This document shows positions 50,172 through 62,312 of a stretch of 64,000 nucleotides of DNA, in pieces. How positions within the stretch are numbered: position 1 is the first letter of the stretch; the number at the start of each line of letters is the position of its first letter. The notes beneath the pieces were generated by a model. The model made no database searches. It was not told where the DNA came from and was given only the letters and a program-made list of their open reading frames with translations. Made by a program: the position numbers and the translations under genes. Origin of the DNA: Spirogloea muscicola (taxonomy: Eukaryota > Streptophyta > Zygnematophyceae > Spirogloeales > Spirogloeaceae); NCBI GenBank assembly GCA_009602725.1, contig WELB01000001.1, positions 20,857 to 84,856 on the forward strand. Reading direction: 5' to 3'.

Positions 50172-50997
50172 CTGACTCGTAGCAACCCACCTTCCTAGAA
50201 TAGTTGCTCGACTTAGGGACAACTGACCCACTTCCTGATGCCACCTCGTCTTGCTTGCAGTCTGCAGGCCTAGATTCACAGCTATAATGTGCCATATGGC
50301 ACTGGAATGCCGGCTGAATACTGCCCTGTTCGTGCAGTGTACAGTCTGTGATCACTTTTAAGCTCTTGCTATTATTGGGTGGGGGTTAGCCTATGTCTGA
50401 CGAGGCAAGTTGCAACTCGTCTGCAGATTTTTAGTTACTGATCAAACTGACGCTTGCCATAAAATGGACGAAGCGGGGGACTCCGTTGCATGACAGTATT
50501 ACTCGTGCTATGAGGCGAGAGGAGTGCTGTGATGACATCTCAGTAGCAATCTTTTCGTTTGCCAGATCTCCTGTAAGTGCTAGCAACTACTAGTTCCTTA
50601 GCACAGAGTGCAGTGACAAGGAACTTCAGGCAAATGGTCCTTGCCTGTGGCTCGCCTGCTTGCAGGTGGCTGCTCCTGCGAATCTGCCTTGCTAGTAGGA
50701 CAGTTGGCCGGCAAGTTCGTGTCTTCGTACAGACGCACGACTACCTACATGTCTTCTGAAACAATGGTCTGACAATCTAATCTGTACACTGCAGCCAACA
50801 AGAGGCTGCATGCGCGTTGCGGAAGAGCGAGCCACAAGGATGCCCAGCTACTGATATTGACCAGGAAGACATTGCCGTGCTTCCTTGTGTCGCTGCTTCA
50901 AGCAAACATCAACTATTTGAGCGACGCACAAGCTCCGCAGTTGATCTGCAGGATTGTATATTGTACGCATCTTCAAGAGCCATTTCCCAGGTAGCCT
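50172..50997. other. Convergent 3' flanks
   Basis: Downstream of the carboxypeptidase (+) and of the Tic22-like gene (-). AT-rich, with only short open frames. No gene or repeat recognised. Confidence 0.5.
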
Positions 50998-53900
50998 TCA
51001 ATCTTTGGAAGCCATCTCTGCGGGCTCTCCCCAGGCCTCCATTGGCTCCGCAAGATCTGCAATGAATAGCGGGACGTGCTCGCGGTCGCCGCCGTCGCCT
51101 GTGCCGGCGCTGCCCCGAGCCTTCTCCTCAAAGTCACGGGCCGCCGCCGCCATGGCCTGCTGCAGCGACGTGTCGCTGAGCCCGTCCGAGGACCCCTTCA
51201 CCACGATGCCCAGCATCGTGAGCTTCGGCAGCAAGCTCGCCCCCTGGTGGGAGGCCTTGGGCCCCGGCGCGCCTCCGCCGCTGCGTGGCCCCCGGCCGCT
51301 ACTCTCCGCACTCTCACGAGACTTGCTTGCGACCCCTCGTTCAGCTGCAGCTTCCCTCATCGCCCTTGCACGCGCCCAGAGGCTGGGCAGCCAGCCTCTG
51401 GGGGCCACCGGCGAGCTACTGCTGCTGCCGCTGCCATTGCTACTGGACATTGCTGGCGCTCTCGCCTCCACAGGCATGCTGTGCCCTTCTTGCTGCCGCT
51501 TTTCTTTATCATGCTCGCCAGGCAGGGCAGAGGCCGCACCTGTACCCCCTTCACCCAGCTTCTTGAGGTCTTCGTCCAGTGACAAGCTTCCTGCCTCAGC
51601 AGCTTGCGCTCTGGCAGATGACACATACATGCAGGATGTCACGAAGATGGCACCAACATGGAAGAGTGCATATGATTGCACCCTGAGTGTCGCTTACAGC
51701 CATAGAGCTTAGTGGATGCCTTGGAGCACTGAAAGCCGCATGGTGCAACATGCAAAAGAGCTGAAGCAGAGCAGAGGCAAAACCTGCGCTCAAAGGAGTC
51801 TACAAGGACTGAGAAGGAGGGCTGGAGGCCAGTGAGGCGCCGCGCCCAGCGCCGACCCAGCAGCACGTTGTCCACGCAGTCGGCGAGCCGGCACTCCGCT
51901 GCCTTGGCCAGGACAGACTCCACAGGCGGGAGCACACCACCGCTGTGCTGCCCCATCTCCTCCATCAGATCATGCAGCTGCAAGGACAAGCAGCTAATCA
52001 AGTCATTCCCGCCATCCTAAGCCACATCCACTGAACAGAATCGCTAGTGACCTTAGATACTGAGTATCTAATACTTCATTCTTGCCTTGTCAGGAATATT
52101 CCTGCAACCCCGTAGCCTATGCTCGCTCATAAGCTCGCTGTGAGTGATGTGCATAGCTTAGACGCCTTATCCCCTCTTGGATTCCCTCACGGCTTCTCCT
52201 GTGACAAGATCTGTTCTCAGGGATACGCTCTCTGGAAAGTGCGATCAGCTGTACACCTCCGGTGGGTCCACAAGGCCGTCGGCGTCATCGTCAGCCTCAG
52301 CAGAGGACGTGGCATCGGCGTCCGCCAGCTGACGACGCCGCTGCACTGCGCGCGCCTGCCGCACTGCCTCATAGTAGTGGTCCACGCTGTCCCCCACCAG
52401 GCTGTTCAGCTGCCTGGAGTCGAAGAAGTAGGGCCTGAACCTGGCCACAGGATCGGCACGACAAGAACTGTCTCAGGTAATCCACACCTTCGGAGCGCTG
52501 TCCCGGGCCATGGATGTCTTAGACTCTGAATGATGAGCCCTGCACCGTGAGCAGATAAGAAGGAGACACAATGTGGACATAGGCCACCAGCCTCAAATCT
52601 GGAAGCGAGCTGGGAAAGCAGCAGTCGCAGCCCAGCCTTGAGCATTGCTGCCCTCTTCTTACTTGAATCGATTGACAACAAGTGCCTGCTGGTTTGTGCT
52701 CAGGTGGCTTGTATGTAGCTTGGGATTTGGGGTCTATCAATGGATCAGCTATGAAGAAGGCAACATGAGATTTTGCCTACACAACAATTGTTGTTTATCA
52801 AATCAGGTCATGCAACAAGCAACTCCGCTCACGCAGTCAGGTATTGTAAGGCAGCACACTCCTGCTTGATGGAGCAAGCGGCAATGGAGGGGCCCTGGGT
52901 GGCTGACCACTTGATGCCAACCGACGTGTGCACGGCAATCGTCATGTCCTGCGCGGTGAAGACTGGCACGCCAATGAAGGCGCGCGCCGCAGCGCGCCCG
53001 CCCTCCTTGTGGAGCAGGCCTCTGGCCACCTTCACCTGCGGTAATGCAGCATGCGCAAGAGAACCATAAGTACCGCACATGATTTGAGCACAGCTGCAAT
53101 ACACAATGCTTCTACATGCTGGACATTCCTCTTGCTGACTGTCTCGAGACAACGATGTATAGCCCGGCAATTTCAGAATGCTTTTGATGAGGCTGCAGCA
53201 GACCACCGCATGTGCTGGTCGAGTCTGCACCGGCGAGTCATTAGCCACAAACTTGAAGATGCGAGGATTGCGCTGTACGCAGCCACGTCACACAGGGTCA
53301 GCCCAGATTCTGGTCCTGTCACGAATCTGCTGGTAGATGAAGACTGGCACCGCGGTCAATCTAGGGCGGTGGGTTCTAAATACTTCTATCCCACAACTTT
53401 GCACCGGAGCCCCAAAAGCAAGTGCTCGCAGTGAAATATTTCAAAGCCAGTCCATGTCAAGGTGCAGCGGCATACAAGAAAATCTCAAAGCTGCACAGGT
53501 GAAGTCATCAATTAAGCATGAATACCTTGAATACCTCCACTGGAGGGGAATGCTGAGTAATACCTTGAAGGACTGGTAAGCAGCCTCCAGCGGGCAGCCG
53601 CGCACGCTGCTGCTCGCCAGCTCTGGCGCCGGCGCGTGCAGCGCCTGCACCTTCCGCAGGTACCTGACTGCAGAGCGGTGTGCAAGGAGAGGGGACGAGG
53701 CCAGCGCCTGACTGTCCGCATCAGCTGGAACACGAGAAGGAGCACGGCGATGGTGCCGCCCGGCTTGGAGGAGCTGTCGCCTCACCGCCATCGGCCTTGT
53801 TGACGAAGAAGCAGAAGGTGGGGCCCTCCTCGACGACGCGGCGCAGCATCTGCTCGAACCACGCTGCGATGTGCCTGCCGCGCACGGGGCGATCGCTTCT

Positions 53901-54553
53901 GCAGCTCAGTGGGACAGCATCTCAAACGGCTGGTGCGCCCACGTATTTGGGGGTCCGCCTGCTATGTGCCACTATGGGATAATGCTGTCCCAATGATGCC
54001 ATAATTACTGACTGTTTAGCTGACACAATCGTGGACCTCAGTGTGGCGAGGTCAGTCAGGAGCAAGGAGAAGGCAAACGGCGGCCGCACTTGTTGACGGC
54101 CTTGGGCACGAAGGGCAGCGGCGGAACGGGCCCGACGACGCAGCGCACTCCCACCAGGCCGCTGCGGCTCGAGTCGCACAGCGTGAAGACCTGCCCCAGG
54201 AACGCCGGCCCCCCGACTGATGCGGGCACTCTTGCCGTCGCCGCCGCCGCCGCCGCCGGTCTGGCGTCCGCCGCATCGCCGCCGCCATTCTTGGCGCTGG
54301 GGCTAGCGGGCACGTCGCTGCAGCTCGCCAGCTGCAGCCTTCTGCCGCTGACCGCCAGCACCAGCGCCGTGAGGGGCGGCGACGGCCAGGGGTCTGCGGG
54401 CAGCCGTGCAGGAGGCCGCCGCCGCCGCTGGCGAGGAGCCCTGGCGACGGCGGCCGCTGGCGAGGCTGCTGGCGGCTGGGCGGCGTCCAGGAGGCGGCTG
54501 CAGAGCTGCCGCAGAGCTGCCGCCGCCGCCGCCGCCGCCGCGTCAGTAGGCAT
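50998..54553 (-). CDS. Tic22-like family protein
   Basis: Model on the minus strand: exons 54090-54553, 53786-53898, 53564-53724, 52833-53035, 52257-52440, 51784-51977 and 50998-51610, about 643 residues, phases consistent. The N-terminal 90 residues are Ala/Arg-rich and could be a transit peptide. Blocks resemble the plant Tic22-like protein At5g62650, as far as I recall it: GPTFCFFVNKADGG, RAFIGVPVFTAQDMTIAVHT with KWSATQGPSIAACSI, RFRPYFFDSRQLNSLVGDSV, then VDNVLLGRRWARRLTGLQPS and VLVDSFERR. Canonical Tic22 acts in the chloroplast intermembrane space during protein import. This longer branch is not functionally defined. The last exon adds about 200 residues of low-complexity Ser/Gly/Ala sequence ending in ADLAEPMEAWGEPAEMASKD. 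The GTGAGC donor at 52831 and the acceptor at 52441 were chosen because they restore phase and the conserved RPYFF block. Confidence 0.85.
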
Positions 54554-55269
54554 CGTGCGTGCGTCTCGGACCAGGCCAAGAGGGCGCGGGCGGGGCCACC
54601 TAGCGGACCAATGCTTAGGGAACCTCCTCCAAGAAGCAACCGCATCTGGTTGCGTGAGACCGGCTCACNGCTGCCGACGCCGCCGCCGCCGTGGGCTCGC
54701 AGCTGCCGATCGCCCAGGAGCGCGGCCAGCGCCCTTTGCCACGGCGGCTCCTGCTGGGGCGCCTCCTGCGCCGCCATGGCCTGCCAGCTCAGGCAGCGCT
54801 TCCTGCGGCAGCACCCTCGCCACGCAACGCCGCCGCCGCCGCGGCCGCCACCGCCGCCGCGGCGGACGGAGCTGGAGTGAGCTCACTGCAGTCGCTCCTA
54901 CCGCAGCTCCGATTCGCGGCTCCAGCCCTAACCCTAACTTCTGCCGTCAACGCGTGCAGTCTTGCAGAGGGAGCGAGAGACGGCGCGAGGTGCGAATGAA
55001 ATGCCAAGGGCGGCCAATCTTACCCAGTACTGCACATTGGTCAGGCCAAGACCAGTGCAGACGTGGGGCTACATGTATCGAAGCCCTAGGCAAGTATGCC
55101 TCGTCGTGATTGTCATCTGAGGCAAGTGTGACAGTCAGTCCGCGGACAGGGCTTCGTATCGTCGAGGTGCAAGGCCGCTGCGGCGCGGCGGCAGCTCCGC
55201 GTTGCTGACTGGCGCCCAGATGCTGAGCCCACCGAGCTGCGAGCAGCAAGGACGTGCGTTGCATCGGCA
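54554..55269. other. Upstream region of the Tic22-like gene
   Basis: GC-rich with CCG triplets and one N at 54669. It probably holds the promoter and 5' UTR. Beyond 55000 it merges into the retroelement remnant. Confidence 0.45.
54926..54937. promoter_or_regulatory. Telo-box-like motif
   Basis: CCCTAACCCTAA, two units of the plant-type telomere-like motif. It lies about 370 bp upstream of the Tic22-like start codon. In plants such boxes occur in promoters of ribosomal and cell-cycle genes. A chance match is possible. Confidence 0.35.
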
Positions 55270-55875
55270 CCCAAGGGCCGGGCTCCACCCTCCACCCATC
55301 ACCGTCGCAATCTGGACATTGTGGGTGTACAACCTGGCGGAGGCCCACGAGCCTTGGTTGATGTGGTGATGACGGATGCATACAAGAGTTCCGCTTCGAC
55401 GCACATTGCTGGTCACGCAGTGGGAGGTGCTGAGCAGAGAAAGCTCCGACACTACTCTGACACCCCCCGCAGCGATCACCTCCTACCGTCGGCAATTGAC
55501 ACTTTCGGCTGCATGGGTCCTCGCTTCCATACCTTACTGGAGAACTTTGCAAGTTTGGGATATACTCGACGTGAGGATATGCTTCCACCTCAGGTGGGCA
55601 TGCCGGCAGCCTACTTCTCATTCTTGCAACGTCGAGTGTCCTTGTCTGCAGCGAGCTCAGGCTCATGCGTTGCATCAGAAAGCTGGTCGAGCCTTAGCTA
55701 GTAGCTCAAGAGCTCGTCGATTGCCGTCCAGTATTCGGGCACCAGTCAGCGACCTCTATGTGCTGACTCGTGGTTACTGAGCGGGTCAGCTTAGCAGCAG
55801 GTGGCGTACATTTTGTCAATGTGCTTGCTTTCGTACTTGGCCACACAGGCCCTCCATCTCTTAATACACACTCAA
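55270..55875 (+). mobile_element. Probable LINE (non-LTR) 3' part with endonuclease-like domain
   Basis: The plus-strand frame reads RRNLDIVGVQPGGG, RALVDVVMTDAYKSS, RKLRHYSDTPRSDHLLPSAI, then DTFGCMGPRFHTLLENFA. This has the layout of the C-terminal region after reverse transcriptase in many non-LTR elements: a D-x(n)-DV core like restriction-enzyme-like endonucleases, a K/R-x-x-x-Y segment, then PxxxETxG-like and helical ends. The following frame contains LQRAQAHALHQKAGRALA and ends SDLYVLTRGY. A tail of about 100 bp (GAGCGGGTCAGC to TTAATACACACTC) is shared with 38.3 and 38.7-38.9 kb. The reverse transcriptase itself is not in the window, so this is a 5'-truncated copy, as is usual for LINEs. 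The family name is inferred from the layout and not from a search. Confidence 0.6.
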
Positions 55876-56079
55876 ATTCTTGCCGGCTCACAAGGAAGCC
55901 GCATTGCATAATTAATTGGCTGCAACTGAGTTGGCGGCACTTGAAGGGGCCACTCAACTTGTCGGATTGCCACTCAGAGAATGACGGCCATGAACTCTGC
56001 TACGCAGCAGTCTCGCCACTGCCCACAGCTTCCTGTCAGCGGCAGGTGACGGGGAGGTGATGCCAATGTTCTACAGTGG

Positions 56080-59000
56080 CTATATGCTTATCGCTGGGCC
56101 GAGTTGCTTGTTTCTCGCGGCTTTGCCACTGGTAGCTCTGACGCTGGGGGCTCGTTGGACACCCGCCGGCTGCGCTCCCCTCCTTGTCATGTCGTCCTTG
56201 GCGGACGGCTTTTGGATGGTGTGGTCGGGTGCGGCAGTGAGGCTGTAAAGGTCTGGGTGGCTCCTGCGTATATGCACTTGCAGCGAGTCAGAGCTCATGC
56301 CAATGTCACGTGAGCACCATGGGCAGACTTGCACTGTGGGCCTCCTGTCCCGCCACTCCATGGATGCTGTGCCGCTGTGCAGCGTCCGGTCCAGCTCCAC
56401 CAGCTTCCGCATGAAGCCATCGTTGGGTAGCGCCCGGGGATGTGCTGCCCGCACTTCTGACCACGCACCGGCCAGCGTGCGTGATCTGCATGGACCCACC
56501 AGAATTTAATCGAGCATGACCCATACTGTGAAGCTTTGCGTGAAGCTTTACAGACTCTCGAACCAAGCTGAGCACCTTCAGTACAAAATGGCCACCTGCC
56601 ACAGTCGCTAGGCTAGGGTGCACTCAGCCAGTCATTGGTCTCACTTGCGCATCATCAGGTAGGCAAGCGTGATTGCTACGCTTCGGCTCCGCCCCTCGTA
56701 GCAGTGTACAAGAACCTTGCCTTCGCCCGTGGCTGCAGCACCATCGATGAAGTCGCAAACCTCCTCAAAGAAACGGCTAATGTCCTCATTGACTGCATCC
56801 TTGACCTGCAAGCATGCCCCAGAGGTCATGCAGGTGTAGGGGACCAGACAAGGGCAGCAACTGGGAGAGTGATGAGACAACTTGAAGTGATGCCATTGAT
56901 AATGCAGTATTGACCAAGGGTGTACAGAGCAACTGGCAAGCATGGAGTACAAAAGCTTGTGAGATGCTTGGCAAATTCAGCTCCTGTCTAAGCTAGAATG
57001 TTCCTCATATGGCAGAGCAACATAAGAAAGCATCCAAGATGAGCATTTTGTGAAACTCAAATCAAAATCAAAGCAGATTGATTGCTCGGACCTCGCACAG
57101 AAGGTATCGGAACTTGGATGTTTCTTGCTCTCCGGGCAGGTCAAGGAGCTCCGAAGGGCAGAGGCTAACAATGTGAGTGATGCCCAGGTGCTCCAGAGTG
57201 TAGATGGACCTCGCCGCAACAGCACCGCCGATGTAGAGGTGGGGCAAGATTTGCGAGGGGCGCTCCGTTGCTGCGCCCTGGAGGATCAGTGCTACCCGCT
57301 CAAGAACGTGCTCCAAGCGCACCTGCATTTCCAGTAGCTCGGGTTGAGCAGTCTCATGCTGGACAGAGGAGAAGGCTTTCTAAGGCTTGCGGCCTGCTCA
57401 AGCTTGCCCTATTGCCCAGCTTCTGTCCTGATGGATCTTGTGTCCTCAGGACGAAATGGAAAATTGAAATTTTATGCATTGGAATTAAAATTTTGGTGAC
57501 CATTTGCATCTCAAGCACAAATTTAAGCAACGCCAATGACTCCTAGCAGCAGCCATGCCTCACATTCCATGTTTTCAGATGATTCGCACTGACGACACGA
57601 AGGCACAATGGACCCCTCCACTGAGCTTCAGATGATAGTAGAGAAAGACGAGCCCACTTCTCCATTTGCTACATAGATGAATCAAGTGCCATAGCATGCA
57701 TAAATTTGCACTCTGCATGCAGGTAAATTAGGTCCTTAGTGCTCGCTGTGTCAAGAGGAGGAGACAGAGTGGTTGATCTGAAGGGGCATGGGTTGCAGGA
57801 TTGTAGATAGCCAGCCCAGATGCAGTCAGAGAATCACTTTGCAGGTGTCCTAGAGTTGTTTCCCACCTTGAGCTCGTAGCTGTCGACGAGGCTGTGGCTG
57901 CCGCCACCATCCAAGAAACCCGTCGTGAATGACTGAGCTCTGCACATCTCCTGAGCCTGCTCTCGCATCAGCATGTCCCACAGCTCCAGCTGCTCGCTCA
58001 GGTCATTGTCATCCTGCGAGCAGAATCAGCAGCTTCCAGAGACCTTCAGCTAAACATTGGTAGATAAGGGAGATCTAATGACGTCGAGCATCAGGATGTG
58101 CAACAAACAAGCAATTACGCTAAGCACTCTGTGCACAAGTCACACAAAGCACCTCCTGTTGCAGGGAAGACGGTCTTGCTCACCTTGGCAGTCCGCCGCA
58201 CTCCCTTGATCTTCATCGTCAGCCTGGCCGGGGACGACCGCAGGCCATCTGGAGCGGTGTGCCACAGCCGCCTGGATGTGTGAGGCTTGCGGTGGCTCAA
58301 GACCTCACTACGGCCTGTAGTAGAGGCCTCCTCTGAGTTGGTTGTGCCATCATCATGACCTTCCTTAGCTGAGATGCCTCCTTCATTCCAGCTGGCAGTT
58401 CCAGCTTCTCTGGTGGTATCTGAACCTTCGTATTGCTGGAGGTCCACCTGAGCCTCCATAGCAGCTATGAGTTGCAAGGCTTTGAGCCCCACGTTGGTGT
58501 CTTCGGCACAGGGCGCGGCCAAGGGGTCTTTGGAGAGCAGACTGAGCATGTCGAAGTTGAGTGCTGGCAAGTGCGGCGACTTCACTTTGGGCGGCTGCGC
58601 AGCTGGCGCAAATGTTGAATCAACGCTTTCTGCCTCTGTCTGAGTACTAGTTAGAGCGGACTTTGCCTCCGAATCTGCAGCATCGGCGGACCTGGAAGAC
58701 GGGCCATCTCTGCTGACCTTGCCCCCGGCAAAGTCGTCTCCAGGGGTCCTCGCCTTGCAAGCATGCCGTGGGTCTACCTTCTCAGCGGACGGCTTTGCAG
58801 CACTGTACGCTGCCTTGAATGCCCCCCCCAATAGCTGCATGCCGACGCCCATGGCTTGAGGCGACCATGCGGTGCCCACGTACTCGACAAACGCCCGCAG
58901 CATTTTATCGAGGAGGTGGTGCAGCCTGGACAGCATGCTCTGCCGGTCCCAACCAAAACTACGTCAGGAATGCTGTGGGGCCCAGAAAAGCAGCAGGCTG

Positions 59001-61737
59001 GCCAGCAGATCAACCCTAGGGACATAAGGTAAGCACCAATACTAAGACTTCGGGATTTGGGGAGCATCAAACTGATGCATAGTGTGTGCAACCAAACATA
59101 AATATTCTCAATGACAAGTCAATGGCAACTTCTTATCCACCTGTAGCTGCCAAGTGTCTTCAATGGCAGCACGGAAGCCCTGCTGGAAGCTCAATGTAGT
59201 CCGGTCCTGTCTTAGGTCGTTGCTCTTTCCCACATTGCTTCTGCTACCATTACACGAGCTCGCTCTGGCATCGTTCTCTGAGCCGAGTCGGCCGCCGGTC
59301 ACCTCGGCCAGGACCTCCGCGGCCACAAGAGAGTCATTCAGGAGGAGCTCCACGAGCTTTGGGTACTCGGCTCTGTCAAGGGCCGCCTTCCCAGACGGGG
59401 GCCGGCGGCAGATGCCCGAGTCGATAACAACAACAGAGCCACGATGGTCTTCACCTCCCCGGATGTCATCTTGACTCTGCGCACGTGTCTGCTGGCGGCG
59501 GAACGGCTCCATGGGTGCCGTACCATCATGCCCAGGTGTACACGGACTCCATGCCGGAGCATCGTCTCCGCTCTTGCTGGCATCCTCTGCTGGCTCGGAC
59601 TGTGGGGGAGCAATGAGCTGGTTTGTAGCAAAGATGAGGTTGGCTGCATTGCCCCGCCAGCCGAGTCGTCGGCACACCAGGCGGTCCTCGTTGCGCAGGA
59701 CCAGGTCTAGGACCATGACGTGCCCGAGGGCGTACGCACTGCTATCAGCGGCCACCTGCGTGTCAAAGGCCTGGGGGTTGTCGAGGAGCGGCCTGCCATG
59801 GACGTAGCCCATGAGGAGGAAGCACCTGCTCAACCGCAGCGCCTCTAGCATCTCCTCACAGGTTGCCCCCAACATCTCGTCTGCTGCGTCTGCTGCCGAC
59901 GCCGCTCTCGCCTGCACCGCTTTCACGGTCGCTTGCAGCTCTTGCCACTCGCTGGAGCTGCTGTGTATGACACGTGCCTGCAACCATAAGTTGTTGGATC
60001 AACCTAGGGGTTACCTAGGGTTTCAACCCTGTTCCAAACCTTGGACCTCTGACCTCAGACAAGAGGCCAGTTATAAAGGCTCCTATGTCTATATTAAGGT
60101 TCTTGATGAGATGTACTGTTTGTCAAGTTGTTGCTACTTGATTGTCACGTGGTTGCTCAGTATAGCTGGGTGACATGCACAGCCTGCCTGCGGACCTGCG
60201 GGGTTGCGACGTGGAGGTGCCTGGCCAGCTCGCCTCCAAGCCGCTCGGACTGAGTGGCCAGCCTCGTGGCTGAGAACTTCATGCACGCTGCAGACTCACC
60301 CACCACTTGGCCTTGTGCACTGTTGCGCTTGAAGATGGCAAAGAACACAAGACCCCCAGAGTTCACGGTGTACTGCAGCACACTGACAACAACAAGTACA
60401 CTGAGATCTCGCCCTCGCCCCCCTTAAAGGGCAACTGGCAGACCTTGACCATGAAAGAGGCTTGCAGCTAAACTAACCGAAGTAGCACTCAGGACAGTAA
60501 GCTGCAGCTTGTATCTATTCGCAGACAGTCTTATGAAAGCACTGTCACTTTAGGTGGTAGGAGGATGATGAAGCTTTGGTGCCCATTGAGAGCCTGAGGA
60601 GCGGGACACATTAAGCAGTCTAGCAGTATCTTGCCTCGATGTGGGTGCCGATGGCAGCATTACCCTCGCCCTGACTTGCGCTGCTGCTGGCAACGTGCTC
60701 GGTGCGGTGGACCGAGATGAGGCTCTGCCATGGGACGCGCCCGAGGGCTACGTCAAGCTCCACAGCATCACCAAGCCTCTCTGCCAAGCACTCCTTTGTC
60801 GCGGGAGGTAGAGCCTGCGAGTCTGACGAGGCCTGTGTGGAGCCTCTGCAACCTCTGCAGACAACTCTGTCAATATTCTCACACCTGCTCGTTGTCATCG
60901 GCGTTCTCATTGGCAAGACCGTACAACAACAAGCGCCTCTGATAGCTACTGGAACTTGACAAGAGGGAGAAAGTCCCTAGCTGCAGTAGCTGCTGGACAA
61001 AAACCTGCAACTAAAACCTGTGGCGTTCTTTGGCGGCCACAGGGGCATAGCTTGGCCAGTCTGTCTTTTCTGGAGGACGGAAATTTTTGTACAGCAGTAT
61101 GGAGAGTACTTGCTCAGAGTGAACGGCTCTAACCTTCTGGTTGATGCATCGCAACTAAGTCCAGCACCAAGCGCAGCAGAGGACTTAGACGGCTGAAGCT
61201 GCGTCGAGCGCTTGCGCTGGGAGCGCAGCCAGCCCTCAAGGTCTCCGGCATTGGCAGGAGCGTCCAGCATCTCGGGCCGGAGCCCGAATTGCTGCAGCGT
61301 CAAGGGCAGCATGCCAGCAGCTGTGACTGAGCCTTTGCACAAGCAAAATATCCTATCTCTTTTCCAAATTGATAAGTAAGTTATCCTCAAGAAGCTGTAG
61401 GCAACATTGACTTCACAGCTGCCTCCAGCAAAAGCAGTTGAAATTGAAGAGGACTGCGTACCCGCGGCGACATGTCCGGCGACAGCGCGATGCCTGCCTC
61501 GTGGCACGCCTCCTCCAGCGCCAGCTTGATCTCCGCGGCCGCCTCGCTCTCCTGTGGCAGGCACCGCAGTTGGCGCCGCTTCTGTGAGCTGCCGCCACTG
61601 TGGCCTCAACAAGTTTGCCGATCGATGCGAGCTTGCAAATTCAGAGCTCTCGCCGCACTAGCTGAAAAGTACTGAGATGGCAATCGGCCTGGCCCGCCCT
61701 TTGGAGGGCTCACCTCGCCATCGCGGCAGTGCGCCAT
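56080..61737 (-). CDS. PHS1: PHS1-like kinase and dual-specificity phosphatase
   Basis: Model on the minus strand: exons 61714-61737, 61462-61551, 61134-61320, 60635-60854, 60196-60372, 59141-59977, 58184-58939, 57867-58013, 57092-57322, 56645-56805 and 56080-56485. The kinase-like domain of actin-fragmin kinase type runs from TVNSGGLVFFAIF and MKFSATRLATQSERLGGELA through LMGYVHGRPLL to VLDLVLRNEDRLVCRRLGWR with GNAANLI and VVIDSGICRRPP. After a Ser/Asp-rich linker come FTTGFLDGG and RLEHVLERVALI, then the phosphatase: LPHLYIGGAVAARSIYTLEH, and VLVHCYEGRSRSVAITLAYL with the catalytic HCxxGxxRS. The end has LPNDGF, SMEWRDRRPTVQVCPWC and HIRRSH, a C2H2 finger as in plant PHS1. Arabidopsis PHS1 phosphorylates alpha-tubulin under osmotic stress and its phosphatase counters this, controlling cortical microtubules. 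The first two exons are weak, and phase suggests a missed exon between 61321 and 61461. The intron after the 60635 exon begins with GC (GAG then GCAAGA). Confidence 0.92.
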
Positions 61738-61852
61738 GGACGGGCAGCCTCCTGCACGGCTGCAGCTGCGGGCGCTGCAGGCTGCAGTGTCGTGCTCTGG
61801 GGATGGCCAAGGCGCCACTTTTAGGACACCCAGCGACATTGACTACGGGATC

Positions 61853-62021
<169 letters not shown>

Positions 62022-62239
62022 CCGGTCTCTCTCCCTCTCTCTCTCCATCACTCAATACACACTCCATTCTCCCTCTCGCGCTCCTCTCTTCCCATCCCCC
62101 TTTTCCTCCCCCTCTTCACCCTCCTAGTGCTATATTCCCAGTCCCTTTCGTTTCCACTTCTCTGCCGCGCCCTTGATGCTGTATGCCCGCACCAACAGCT
62201 CCAGCAGTAGGCTATGATCGCCCGCTGTACCGTTCACCT

Positions 62240-62312
62240 CGGAGATGGACACAGTCCTCAGAAAACGGACAAACAAGCAGGTGTCCTTCTGGCTAAGCAA
62301 GCATGCGGCTTC
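62240..62312 (-). CDS. Candidate exon, gene unknown
   Basis: On the minus strand, between GTGCTGCAG and a GAG/GTGAAC donor, an open stretch encodes EAACLLSQKDTCLFVRFLRT and VSISE. It could be a 5' exon of the PHS1-like gene, the last part of the E2 gene, or a separate small gene. No family recognised. Confidence 0.3.

Noticed and set aside
54926-54937. Telomeric array
   Set aside because: Only two CCCTAA units are present, so it is at most a telo box.
56250-56315. Possible extra copy of the LINE block (LQRVRAHANV on the plus strand)
   Set aside because: It is antisense to the zinc-finger exon of the PHS1-like gene, and the similarity is a shadow of HIRRSH and its surroundings.
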